Shown here in pieces: positions 49,640-63,000 of a stretch of DNA of 64,000 nt. How positions within the stretch are numbered: position 1 is the first letter of the stretch; every line of letters starts with the position of its first letter. Source of the stretch: Tubulanus polymorphus (lineage: Eukaryota; Nemertea; Palaeonemertea; Tubulaniformes; Tubulanidae). The notes under the pieces are model-generated. The model was not told the origin of the DNA and searched no databases. It saw only the letters and a program-made list of their open reading frames with translations. The position numbers and the translations under genes were made by a program. The DNA is taken from the NCBI RefSeq assembly GCF_964204645.1, contig NC_134036.1, positions 7,550,704 through 7,614,703 of the forward strand, written 5' to 3'.

Positions 49640-51180
49640 TCAGCACTTAGTCGTTTTTCGAACAACCACCGCCGGCACACTGACGAACGGATGGACGACC
49701 GACCTACTGCCTCCCTCCCTCCCTCCCTCTCTCACTGCACCGGGTCGTAGCGCTGATCAAGGCCCGGTCAGCACTTAGTCATCTTTCGAACGACTACCAC
49801 CGGCACACTGACGAACGGACTGACGACCGACCTACTGCCTCCCTCCCTCCCCCCTCACTGCACCGGGTCGTAACGCTGATCAAGGCCCGGTCAGCACTTA
49901 GTCGTTTTTCGAACCAGCACTGACGGCAGACTAACTAACGGGCGGACGATTGTCCGACTGCCTCCCTCTCTCCCTCCCTCACTGCGCCGGGTCGTAATGC
50001 TGATCAAGACCCGGTCAGCACTTAGTCGTTTTTCGAACAACCAGCACTGCCGGCACACTGACTAACGGGCGGACGACCGACCTACTGCCTCCCTCCCTCC
50101 CTCACTGCACCGGGTCGTAACGCTGATCAAGGCCCGGTCAGCACATAGTCGTTTTTCGAACCATCACTGCCGGCACACTGACAAACGGACGGACGACCGA
50201 CCTACTGCCTCCCTCCCTCCCTCACTGCACCGGGTCGTAACGCTGATCATGGCCCGGTCAGCACTTAATCGTTTTTCGAACAACCACCGCCGGCACACTG
50301 ACGAACGGATGGACGACCGACCTACTGCCTCCCTCCCTCCCTCCCTCACTGCACCGGGTCGTAACGCTGATCAAGGCCCGGTCAGCACTTAGTCGTTTTT
50401 CGAACAACCACCGCCGGCACACTGACGAACGAACGGACGACCGACCTACTGCCACCCTCCCTCCCTTCCTGACCGGTGCCGGGTCGTAACGCTGTTCATG
50501 GCCTGGCCAGCACTTAGTCGTTTTTCGAACAACAACTGCCGACACACTGACTAACGGGCGGACGACTGTCCTAGTGCCTCCCTCCCTCCCTCACTGCACC
50601 GGGTCGTAACGCTGATCAAGGCCCGGTCAGCACTTAGTCGTTTTTCGAACAACCACCGCCGGCACACTGACGAAAGGATGGACGCCCGACCTACTGCCTC
50701 CCTCCCTCCCTCCCTCACTGCTCCGGGTCGTAACGCTGATCAAGGCCCGGTCAGCACTTAGTCGTTTTTCGAACCATCACTGCCGGCACACTGACAAACG
50801 GACGGACGACCGACCTACTGCCTCCCTCCCTCCCTCACTGCACCGGGTCGTAACGCTGTTCATGGCCCGGTCAGCACTTAGTCGTTTTTCAAACAACAAC
50901 CGCCGACACACTGACTAACGGGCGGACGACTGTCCTAGTGCCTCCCTCCCTCCCTCACTGCGCCGGGTCGTAACGCTGATCATAGCCCGGTCAGCACTTA
51001 GTCGTTTTTCGAACAACCACCGCCGGCACACTGACGAACGGATGGACGACCGACCTACTGTCCCCCTCCCTCCCACACTGCTCCGGGTCGTAACGCTGAT
51101 CAAGGCCCGGTCAGCACTTAGTCGTTTTTCGAACCAGCACTGACGGCAGACTAACTAACGGGCGGACGATTGTCCAACTG
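49640..51180. repeat. Array 2 higher-order block, copy 1
   Basis: Contains the linked rare variants CTCTCTCACTG, TCATCTTTCGAACGACTACC, a CAGCACATAGTCG monomer, GGCCTGGCCAGC and a GAAAGGATGGACGCCCG monomer in this order. The same order recurs 3,705 bp and 11,709 bp downstream. Limits are approximate. Confidence 0.8.
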
Positions 51181-51229
51181 CCTCCCTCCCTCCCTCCCTC
51201 ACTGCACCGGGTCGTAACGCTGATCAAGG

Positions 51230-51600
51230 CCCGGTCAGCACTTAGTCGTTTTTCGAACTACCACCGCCGGCACACTGACGAACGAACGGACGACCGACCT
51301 ACTGCCACCCTCCCTCCCTTCCTGACCGGTGCCGGGTCGTAACGCTGTTCATGGCCCGGTCAGCACTTAGTCGTTTTTCGAACAACAACCGCCGACACAC
51401 TGACTAACGGGCGGACGACTGTCCTAGTGCCTCCCTCCCTCCCTCACTGCACCGGGTCGTAACGCTGATCAAGGCCCGGTCAGCACTTAGTCGTTTTTCG
51501 AACAACCACCGCCGGCACACTGACGAACGGACGGACGACCGACCTACTGCCTCCCTCCCTCCCTCCCTGACCTGCGCCGGGTCGTAACGCTGATCAAGGC
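51230..51600. repeat. Short block repeated on the far side of the CCCT expansion
   Basis: The monomer order ending in the rare GACCTGCGCCGGG junction (51569) recurs 1,001 bp downstream (52570) and again at 63394. The intervening DNA holds the expanded CCCT tract. Confidence 0.75.
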
Positions 51601-52045
51601 CCGGTCAGCACTTAGTCGTTTTTCGAACCAGCACTGACGGCAGACTAACTAACGGGCGGACGATTGTCCAACTGCCTCCCTCTCTCCCTCCCTCACTGCG
51701 CCGGGTCGTAATGCTGATCAAGGCCCGGTCAGCACTTAGTCGTTTTTCGAACAACCACCGCCGGCACACTGACGAACGGACGGACGACCGACCTACTGCC
51801 TCCCTCCCTCCCTCCCTCACTGCACCGGGTCGTAACGCTGATCAAGGCCCGGTCAGCACTTAGTCGTTTTTCGAATAACCAACTCTGCCGGCACATTGAC
51901 GAACGGACGGACGACCGACCTACTGTCCCCCTCCCTCCCTCACTGCGCCGGGTCGTAACGCTGATCATAGCCCGGTCAGCACTTAGTCGTTTTTCGAACA
52001 ACCACCGCCGGCACACTGACGAACGGATGGACGACCGACCTACTG

Positions 52046-52200
52046 CCTCCCTCCCTCCCTCCCTCCCTCCCTCCCTCCCTCCCTCCCTCCCTCCCTCCCT
52101 CCCTCCCTCCCTCCCTCCCTCCCTCCCTCCCTCCCTCCCTCCCTCCCTCCCTCCCTCCCTCCCTCCCTCCCTCCCTCCCTCCCTCCCTCCCTCCCTCCCT
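52046..52200. repeat. Pure CCCT/AGGG microsatellite expansion, 155 bp
   Basis: About 39 uninterrupted 4-bp units inside one otherwise normal monomer, against the usual three to five. The minus strand is a run of GGG separated by single A, the ideal spacing for stacked G-quadruplexes; the plus strand could form i-motifs. Both flanks are normal monomer sequence, so the tract expanded in place. Its exact length may be unreliable. Confidence 0.95.
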
Positions 52201-53099
52201 CACTGCACCGGGTCGTAACGCTGATCAAGGCCCGGTCAGCACTTAGTCGTTTTTCGAACTACCACCGCCGGCACACTGACGAACGAACGGACGACCGACC
52301 TACTGCCACCCTCCCTCCCTTCCTGACCGGTGCCGGGTCGTAACGCTGTTCATGGCCCGGTCAGCACTTAGTCGTTTTTCGAACAACAACCGCCGACACA
52401 CTGACTAACGGGCGGACGACTGTCCTAGTGCCTCCCTCCCTCCCTCACTGCACCGGGTCGTAACGCTGATCAAGGCCCGGTCAGCACTTAGTCGTTTTTC
52501 GAACAACCACCGCCGGCACACTGACGAACGGACGGACGACCGACCTACTGCCTCCCTCCCTCCCTCCCTGACCTGCGCCGGGTCGTAACGCTGATCAAGG
52601 CCCGGTCAGCCCTTTGTCGTTTTTCGAACAACCATCACTGCCGGCACACTGACAAACGGACGGACGACCGACCTACTGCCTCCCTCCCTCCCTCACTGCT
52701 CCGGGTCGTAACGCTGATCAAGGCCCGGTCAGCACTTAGTCGTTTTTCGAACAACCACCGCCGGCACACTGACGAATGGACGGACGACCGACCTACTACC
52801 TCCATCCCCCCCCGGACCGGTGCCGGATCGTCACGCTGATCATGGCCCGGTCAGCACTTAGTCGTTTTTCGAACAACAACCGCCGACACACTAACTAACG
52901 GGCGGACGACCGACCTACTGCCTCCCTCCCTCCCTCCCTCACTGCACCGGGTCGTAACGCTGATCAAGGCCCGGTCAGCACTTAGTCGTTTTTCGAACTA
53001 CCACCGCCGGCACACTGACGAACGGACGGACGACCGACCTACTGCCTCCCTCCCTCCCTCCCTGACCGGTGCCGGGTCGTAACGCTGATCAAGGCCCGG

Positions 53100-54720
53100 T
53101 CAGCACTTAGTCGTTTTTCGAACAACCATCGCCGGCACACTGACGAACGAACGGACGACCGACCTACTGCCACCCTCCCTCCCTTCCTGACCGGTGCCGG
53201 GTCGTAACGCTGTTCATGGCCCGGTCAGCACTTAGTCGTTTTTCGAACAACAACCGCCGACACACTGACTAACGGGCGGACGTCTGTCCTAGTGCCTCCC
53301 TCCCTCCCTCACTGCACCGGGTCGTAACGCTGATCAAGGCCCGGTCAGCACTTAGTCGTTTTTCGAACAACCACCGCCGGCACACTGACGAACGGATGGA
53401 CGACCGACCTACTGCCTCCCTCCCTCCCTCCCTCTCTCACTGCACCGGGTCGTAACGCTGATCAAGGCCCGGTCAGCACTTAGTCATCTTTCGAACGACT
53501 ACCACCGGCACACTGACGAACGGACTGACGACCGACCTACTGCCTCCCTCCCTCCCCCCTCACTGCACCGGGTCGTAACGCTGATCAAGGCCCGGTCAGC
53601 ACTTAGTCGTTTTTCGAACCAGCACTGACGGCAGACTAACTAACGGGCGGACGATTGTCCGACTGCCTCCCTCTCTCCCTCCCTCACTGCGCCGGGTCGT
53701 AATGCTGATCAAGACCCGGTCAGCACTTAGTCGTTTTTCGAACAACCAGCACTGCCGGCACACTGACTAACGGGCGGACGACCGACCTACTGCCTCCCTC
53801 CCTCCCTCACTGCACCGGGTCGTAACGCTGATCAAGGCCCGGTCAGCACATAGTCGTTTTTCGAACCATCACTGCCGGCACACTGACAAACGGACGGACG
53901 ACCGACCTACTGCCTCCCTCCCTCCCTCACTGCACCGGGTCGTAACGCTGATCATGGCCCGGTCAGCACTTAATCGTTTTTCGAACAACCACCGCCGGCA
54001 CACTGACGAACGGATGGACGACCGACCTACTGCCTCCCTCCCTCCCTCCCTCACTGCACCGGGTCGTAACGCTGATCAAGGCCCGGTCAGCACTTAGTCG
54101 TTTTTCGAACAACCACCGCCGGCACACTGACGAACGAACGGACGACCGACCTACTGCCACCCTCCCTCCCTTCCTGACCGGTGCCGGGTCGTAACGCTGT
54201 TCATGGCCTGGCCAGCACTTAGTCGTTTTTCGAACAACAACTGCCGACACACTGACTAACGGGCGGACGACTGTCCTAGTGCCTCCCTCCCTCCCTCACT
54301 GCACCGGGTCGTAACGCTGATCAAGGCCCGGTCAGCACTTAGTCGTTTTTCGAACAACCACCGCCGGCACACTGACGAAAGGATGGACGCCCGACCTACT
54401 GCCTCCCTCCCTCCCTCACTGCTCCGGGTCGTAACGCTGATCAAGGCCCGGTCAGCACTTAGTCGTTTTTCGAACAACCACCGCCGGTACACTGACGAAC
54501 GGATAGACGACCGACCTACTGCCTCCCTCCCTCCCTCACTGCACCGGGTCGTAACGCTGATCAAGACCTCGTCAGCACTTAGTCGTTTTTCGAACAACCA
54601 CCGCCGGCACACTGACGAACGGACGGACGACCGACCTACTGCCTCCCTCCCTCCCTCACTGCACCGGGTCGTAACGCTGTTCATGGCCCGGTCAGCACTT
54701 AGTCGTTTTTCAAACAACAA
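53100..54720. repeat. Array 2 higher-order block, copy 2
   Basis: Second occurrence of the variant order described at 49640. Its upstream flank with the unusual CGTCTGTCCTAGTG monomer (53281) is shared with copy 3 (61285) but not with copy 1. The downstream flank differs from the other two at the monomer with CCGCCGGTACAC. Limits approximate. Confidence 0.8.
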
Positions 54721-57700
54721 CCGCCGACACACTGACTAACGGGCGGACGACTGTCCTAGTGCCTCCCTCCCTCCCTCACTGCGCCGGGTCGTAACGCTGA
54801 TCATAGCCCGGTCAGCACTTAGTCGTTTTTCGAACAACCACCGCCGGCACACTGACGAACGGATGGACGACCGACCTACTGCCTCCCTCCCTCCCTCCCT
54901 CACTGCACCGGGTCGTAACGCTGATCAAGGCCCGGTCAGCACTTAGTCGTTTTTCGAACTACCACCGCCGGCACACTGACGAACGAACGGACGACCGACC
55001 TACTGCCACCCTCCCTCCCTTCCTGACCGGTGCCGGGTCGTAACGCTGTTCATGGCCCGGTCAGCACTTAGTCGTTTTTCGAACAACAACCGCCGACACA
55101 CTGACAAACGGACGGACAACCGACGTACTGCCTCCCTCCCTCCCTCAATGCTCTGGGTCGTAACGCTGATCAAGGCCCGGTCAGCACTTTGTCGTTTTTC
55201 GAACTACCACCGCCGGCACACTGACGAACGGACGGACGACCGACCTACTGCCTCCCTCCCTCCCTCCCTGACCGGTGCCGGGTCGTAACGCTGATCAAGG
55301 CCCGGTCAGCACTTAGTCGTTTTTCGAACAACCACCGCCGGCACACTGACGAACGAACGGCCGACCGACCTACTGCCACCCTCCCTCCCTTCCTGACCGG
55401 TGCCGGGTCGTAACGCTGTTCATGGCCCGGTCAGCACTTAGTCGTTTTTCGAACAACAACCGCCGACACACTGACTAACGGGCGGACGACAGTCCTAGTG
55501 CCTCCCTCCCTCCCTCACTGCGCCGGGTCGTAACGCTGATCATGGACCGGTCAGCACTTAGTTGTTTTTCGAACAACCACCGCCGGCACACTGACGAACG
55601 GATGGACGACCGACCTACTGCCTCCCTCCCTCCCTCCCTCACTGCACCGGGTCGTAACGCTGATCAAGGCCCGGTCAGCACTTAGTCGTTTTTCGAACTA
55701 CCACCGCCGGCACACTGACGAACGAACGGACGACCGACCTACTGCCACCCTCCCTCCCTTCCTGACCGGTGCCGGGTCGTAACGCTGTTCATGGCCCGGT
55801 CAGCACTTAGTCGTTTTTCGAACAACCACAGCCGGCACACTGACGAACGAACGGACGACCGACCTACTGCCACCCTCCCTCCCTTCCTGACCGGTGCCGG
55901 GTCGTAACGCTGTTCATGGCCCGGTCAGCACTTAGTCGTTTTTCGAACAACAACCGCCGACACACTGACTAACGGGCGGACGACTGTCCTAGTGCCTCCC
56001 TCCCTCCCTCACTGCACCGGGACGTAACGCTGATCAAGGCCCGGTCAGCACTTAGTCGTTTTTCGAACAACCACCGCCGGCACACTGACGAACGGATGGA
56101 CGACCGACCTACTGCCTCCCTCCCTCCCTCCCTCCCTCACTGCACCGGGTCGTAACGCTGATCAAGGCCCGGTCAGCACTTAGTCGTTTTTCGAACAACC
56201 ACCGCCGGCACACTGACGAACGGATGGTCGACCGACCTACTGCCTCCCTCCCTCCCTCCCTCACTGCACCGGGTCGTAACGCTGATCAAGGCCCGGTCAG
56301 CACTTAGTCGTTTTTCGAACTACCACCGCCGGCACACTGACGAACGGACGGACGACCGACCTACTGCCTCCCTCCCTCCCTCCCTGACCGGTGCCGGGTC
56401 GTAACGCTGATCAAGGCCCGGTCAGCACTTAGTCGTTTTTCGAACCAACACTGACGGCAGACTAACTAACGGGCGGACGATTGTCCGACTGCCTCCCTCT
56501 CTCCCTCCCTCACTGCGCCGGGTCGTAATGCTGATCAAGGCCCGGTCAGCACTTAGTCGTTTTTCGAACAACCAGCACTGCCGGCACACTGACTAACGGG
56601 CGGACGACCGACCTACTGCCTCCCTCCCTCCCTCACTGCACCGGGTCGTAACGCTGATCAAGGCCCGGTCAGCACTTAGTCGTTTTTCGAACAACCACCG
56701 CCGGCACACTGACGAACGGACGGACGACCGACCTACTGCCTCCCTCCCTCCCTCCCTGACCGGTGCCGGGTCGTAACGCTGATCAAGGCCCGGTCAGCAT
56801 TTAGTCGTTTTTCGAACCAACACTGACGGCAGACTAACTAACGGGCGGACGATATTCCGACTGCCTCCCTCTCTCCCTCCCTCACTGCGCCGGGTCGTAA
56901 TGCTGATCAAGGCCCGGTCAGCACTTAGTCGTTTTTCGAACAACCAGCACTGCCGGCACACTGACAAACGGACGGACGACCGACCTACTGCCTCCCTCCC
57001 TCCCTCACTGCACCGGGTCGTAACGCTGATCATGGCCCGGTCAGCACTTAATCGTTTTTCGAACAACCACCGCCGGCACACTGACGAACGGATGGACGAC
57101 CGACCTACTGCCTCCCTCCCTCCCTCCCTCCCTCACTGCACTGGGTCGTAACGCTGATCAAGGCCCGGTCAGCACTTAGTCGTTTTTCGAACCAACACTG
57201 ACGGCAGACTAACTAACGGGCGGACGATTGTCCGACTGCCTCCCTCTCTCCCTCCCTCACTGCGCCGGGTCGTAATGCTGATCAAGGCCCGGTCAGCACT
57301 TAGTCGTTCTTCGAACAACCAGCACTGCCGGCACACTGACTAACGGGCGGACGACCGACCTACTGCCTCCCTCCCTCCCTCACTGCACCGGGTCGTAACG
57401 CTGATCAAGGCCCGGTCAGCACTTAGTCGTTTTTGGAACCATCACTGCCGGCACACGACAAACGGACGGACGACCGACCTACTGCCTCCCTCCCTCCCTC
57501 ACTGCACCGGGTCGTAACGCTGATCATGGCCCGGTCAGCACTTAATCGTTTTTCGAACAACCACCGCCGGCACACTGACGAACGGATGGACGACCGACCT
57601 ACTGCCTCCCTCCCTCCCTCCCTCACTGCACCGGGTCGTAACGCTGATCAAGGCCCGGTCAGCACTTAGTCGTTTTTCGAACCAACACTGACGGCAGACT

Positions 57701-60700
57701 AACTAACGGGCGGACGATTGTCCGACTGCCTCCCTCTCTCCCTCCCTCACTGCACCGGGTCGTAACGCTGATCAAGGCCCGGTCAGCACTTAGTCGTTTT
57801 TCGAACCAACACTGACGGCAGACTAACTAACGGGCGGACGATTGTCCGACTGCCTCCCTCTCTCCCTCCCTCACTGCACCGGGTCGTAACGCTGATCAAG
57901 GCCCGGTCAGCACTTAGTCGTTTTTCGAACTACCACCGCCGGCACACTGACGAACGGACGGACGACCGACCTACTGCCTCCCTCCCTCCCTCCCTGACCG
58001 GTGCCGGGTCGTAACGCTGATCAAGGCCCGGTCAGCACTTAGTCGTTTTTCGAACCAACACTGACGGCAGACTAACTAACGGGCGGACGATTGTCCGACT
58101 GCCTCCCTCTCTCCCTCCCTCACTGCGCCGGGTCGTAATGCTGATCAAGGCCCGGTCAGCACTTAGTCGTTTTTCGAACAACCAGCACTGCCGGCACACT
58201 GACTAACGGGCGGACGACCGACCTACTGCCTCCCTCCCTCCCTCACTGCACCGGGTCGTAACGCTGATCAAGGCCCGGTCAGCACTTAGTCGTTTTTCGA
58301 ACCATCACTGCCGGCACACTGACGAACGGACGGACGACCGACCTACTGCCTCCCTCCCTCCCTCACTGCTCCGGGTCGTAACGCTGATCAAGGCCCGGTC
58401 AGCACTTAGTCGTTTTTCGAACCAACACTGACGGCAGACTAACTAACGGGCGGACGATATTCCGACTGCCTCCCCCTCTCCCTCCCTCACTGCGCCGGGT
58501 CGTAATGCTGATCAAGGCCCGGTCAGCACTTAGTCGTTTTTCGAACCATCACTGCCGGCACACTGACGAACGGACGGACGACCGACCTACTGCCTCCCTC
58601 CCTCCCTCCCTGACCGGTGCCGGGTCGTAACGCTGATCAAGGCCCGGTCAGCACTTAGTCGTTTTTCGAACCAACACTGACGGCAGACTAACTAACGGGC
58701 GGACGATATTCCGACTGCCTCCCTCTCTCCCTCCCTCACTGCGCCGGGTCGTAATGCTGATCAAGGCCCGGTCAGCACTTAGTCGTTTTTCGAACAACCA
58801 GCACTGCCGGCACACTGACAAACGGACGGATGACCGACCTACTGCCTCCCTCCCTCCCTCACTGCACCGGGTCGTAACGCTGATCATGGCCCGGTCAGCA
58901 CTTAATCGTTTTTCGAACAACCACCGCCGGCACACTGACGAACGGATGGACGACCGACCTACTGCCTCCCTCCCTCCCTCCCTCACTGCACCGGGTCGTA
59001 ACGCTGATCAAGGCCCGGTCAGCACTTAGTCGTTTTTCGAACCAACACTGACGGCAGACTAACTAACGGGCGGACGATTGTCCGACTGCCTCCCTCTCTC
59101 CCTCCCTCACTGCGCCGGGTCGTAATGCTGATCAAGGCCCGGTCAGCACTTAGTCGTTTTTCGAACAACCAGCACTGCCGGCACACTGACTAACGGGCGG
59201 ACGACCGACCTACTGCCTCCCTCCCTCCCTCACTGCACCGGGTCGTAACGCTGATCAAGGCCCGGTCAGCACTTAGTCGTTTTTCGAACCATCACTGCCG
59301 GCACACTGACAAACGGACGGACGACCGACCTACTGCCTCCCTCCCTCCCTCACTGCACCGGGTCGTAACGCTGATCATGGCCCGGTCAGCACTTAGTCGT
59401 TTTTCGAACTACCACCGCCGGCACACTGACGAACGGATGGACGACCGACCTACTGCCTCCCTCCCTCCCTCCCTCACTGCACCGGGTCGTAACGCTGATC
59501 AAGGCCCGGTCAGCACTTAGTCGTTTTTCGAACAACCACCGCCGGCACACTGACGAACGGATGGACGACCGACCTACTGCCTCCCTCCCTCCCTCACTGC
59601 ACCGGGTCGTAACGCTGATCAAGACCTCGTCAGCACTTAGTCGTTTTTCGAACAACCACCGCCGGCACACTGACGAACGGACGGACGACCGACCTACTGC
59701 CTCCCTCCCTCCCTCACTGCACCGGGTCGTAACGCTGATCAAGGCCCGGTCAGCACTTAGTCGTTTTTCGAACTACCACCGCCGGCACACTGACGAACGA
59801 ACGGACGACCGACCTACTGCCACCCTCCCTCCCTTCCTGACCGGTGCCGGGTCGTAACGCTGTTCATGGCCCGGTCAGCACTTAGTCGTTTTTCGAACAA
59901 CAACCGCCGACACACTGACTAACGGGCGGACGACTGTCCTAGTGCCTCCATCCCTCCCTCACTGCACCGGGTCGTAACGCTGATCATGGCCCGGTCAGCA
60001 CTTAGTCGTTTTTCGAACAACCACCGCCGGCACACTGACGAACGGACGGACGACCGACCTACTGCCTCCCTCCCTCCCTCAATGCTCCGGGTCGTAACGC
60101 TGATCAAGGCCCGGTCAGCACTTAGTCGTTTTTCGAACAACCATCACTGCCGGCACACTGATAAACGGACGGACGACCGACCTACTGCCTCCCTCCCTCC
60201 CTCAATGCTCCGGGTCGTAACGCTGATCAAGGCCCGGTCAGCACTTAGTCGTTTTTCGAACAACCACCGCCGGCACACTGGCGAACGGACGGACGACCGA
60301 CCTACTGCCTCCCTCCCTCCATCACTGCTCCGGGTCGTAAAGCTGATCAAGGGCCGGTCAGCACTTAGTCGTTTTTCGAATAACCACCTTCGAACTACCA
60401 CCGCCGGCACAATGACGAACGGACGGACGACCGACCTACTGCCCCTCCCTCCCTGACCAGCGCTGGGTCGTAACGCTGATCAAGGCCCGGTCAGCCCTTA
60501 GTCGTTTTTCGAACAACGATCACTGCCGGCACACTGACAAACGGACGGACAACCGACGTACTGCCTCCCTCCCTCCCTCAATGCTCTGGGTCGTAACGCT
60601 GATCAAGGCCCGGTCAGCACTTTGTCGTTTTTCGAACTACCACCGCCGGCACACTGACGAACGGACGGACGACCGACCTACTGCCTCCCTCCCTCCCTCC

Positions 60701-61159
60701 CTGACCGGTGCCGGGTCGTAACGCTGATCAAGGCCCGGTCAGCACTTAGTCGTTTTTCGAACAACCACCGCCGGCACACTGACGAACGAACGGACGACCG
60801 ACCTACTGCCACCCTCCCTCCCTTCCTGACCGGTGCCGGGTCGTAACGCTGTTCATGGCCCGGTCAGCACTTAGTCGTTTTTCGAACAACAACCGCCGAC
60901 ACACTGACTAACGGGCGGACGACAGTCCTAGTGCCTCCCTCCCTCCCTCACTGCGCCGGGTCGTAACGCTGATCATGGACCGGTCAGCACTTAGTCGTTT
61001 TTCGAACAGCAACCGCCGACACACTGACCAACGGGCGGACGACGGACCTACTGCCTCCCTCCCTCCCTCAATGCTCCGGGTCGTAACGCTGATCAAGGCC
61101 CGGTCAGCACTTAGTCGTTTTTCGAACAACCACCGCCGGCACACTGACGAACGAACGGA

Positions 61160-63000
61160 CGACCGACCTACTGCCATCCTCCCTCCCTTCCTGACCGGTG
61201 CCGGGTCGTAACGCTGTTCATGGCCCGGTCAGCACTTAGTCGTTTTTCGAACAACAACCGCCGACACACTGACTAACGGGCGGACGTCTGTCCTAGTGCC
61301 TCCCTCCCTCCCTCACTGCACCGGGTCGTAACGCTGATCAAGGCCCGGTCAGCACTTAGTCGTTTTTCGAACAACCACCGCCGGCACACTGACGAACGGA
61401 TGGACGACCGACCTACTGCCTCCCTCCCTCCCTCCCTCTCTCACTGCACCGGGTCGTAGCGCTGATCAAGGCCCGGTCAGCACTTAGTCATCTTTCGAAC
61501 GACTACCACCGGCACACTGACGAACGGACTGACGACCGACCTACTGCCTCCCTCCCTCCCCCCTCACTGCACCGGGTCGTAACGCTGATCAAGGCCCGGT
61601 CAGCACTTAGTCGTTTTTCGAACCAGCACTGACGGCAGACTAACTAACGGGCGGACGATTGTCCGACTGCCTCCCTCTCTCCCTCCCTCACTGCGCCGGG
61701 TCGTAATGCTGATCAAGACCCGGTCAGCACTTAGTCGTTTTTCGAACAACCAGCACTGCCGGCACACTGACTAACGGGCGGACGACCGACCTACTGCCTC
61801 CCTCCCTCCCTCACTGCACCGGGTCGTAACGCTGATCAAGGCCCGGTCAGCACATAGTCGTTTTTCGAACCATCACTGCCGGCACACTGACAAACGGACG
61901 GACGACCGACCTACTGCCTCCCTCCCTCCCTCACTGCACCGGGTCGTAACGCTGATCATGGCCCGGTCAGCACTTAATCGTTTTTCGAACAACCACCGCC
62001 GGCACACTGACGAACGGATGGACGACCGACCTACTGCCTCCCTCCCTCCCTCCCTCACTGCACCGGGTCGTAACGCTGATCAAGGCCCGGTCAGCACTTA
62101 GTCGTTTTTCGAACAACCACCGCCGGCACACTGACGAACGAACGGACGACCGACCTACTGCCACCCTCCCTCCCTTCCTGACCGGTGCCGGGTCGTAACG
62201 CTGTTCATGGCCTGGCCAGCACTTAGTCGTTTTTCGAACAACAACTGCCGACACACTGACTAACGGGCGGACGACTGTCCTAGTGCCTCCCTCCCTCCCT
62301 CACTGCACCGGGTCGTAACGCTGATCAAGGCCCGGTCAGCACTTAGTCGTTTTTCGAACAACCACCGCCGGCACACTGACGAAAGGATGGACGCCCGACC
62401 TACTGCCTCCCTCCCTCCCTCACTGCTCCGGGTCGTAACGCTGATCAAGGCCCGGTCAGCACTTAGTCGTTTTTCGAACCATCACTGCCGGCACACTGAC
62501 AAACGGACGGACGACCGACCTACTGCCTCCCTCCCTCCCTCACTGCACCGGGTCGTAACGCTGTTCATGGCCCGGTCAGCACTTAGTCGTTTTTCAAACA
62601 ACAACCGCCGACACACTGACTAACGGGCGGACGACTGTCCTAGTGCCTCCCTCCCTCCCTCACTGCGCCGGGTCGTAACGCTGATCATAGCCCGGTCAGC
62701 ACTTAGTCGTTTTTCGAACAACCACCGCCGGCACACTGACGAACGGATGGACGACCGACCTACTGCCTCCCTCCCTCCCTCACTGCACCGGGTCGTAACG
62801 CTGATCAAGGCCCGGTCAGCACTTAGTCGTTTTTCGAACAACCACCGCCGGCACACTGACGAACGGATGGACGACCGACCTACTGTCCCCCTCCCTCCCA
62901 CACTGCTCCGGGTCGTAACGCTGATCAAGGCCCGGTCAGCACTTAGTCGTTTTTCGAACCAGCACTGACGGCAGACTAACTAACGGGCGGACGATTGTCC
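61160..63000. repeat. Array 2 higher-order block, copy 3
   Basis: Third occurrence of the block, 8,004 bp after copy 2. Its right part follows copy 1 (monomers with TTTTTCAAACAACAACC and TGTCCCCCTCCCTCCCACACTG), and its left part follows copy 2, so it looks like a recombinant or the common ancestor. It is followed by a segment (63040-64000) that parallels 52220-53100. Confidence 0.8.

Noticed and set aside
47594-62968. Same kind of open frames in array 2, including Gly-Arg-Glu and Pro-Ser-Leu runs at 51976-52228
   Set aside because: Translations of the satellite and of the pure CCCT tract; not supported as genes.
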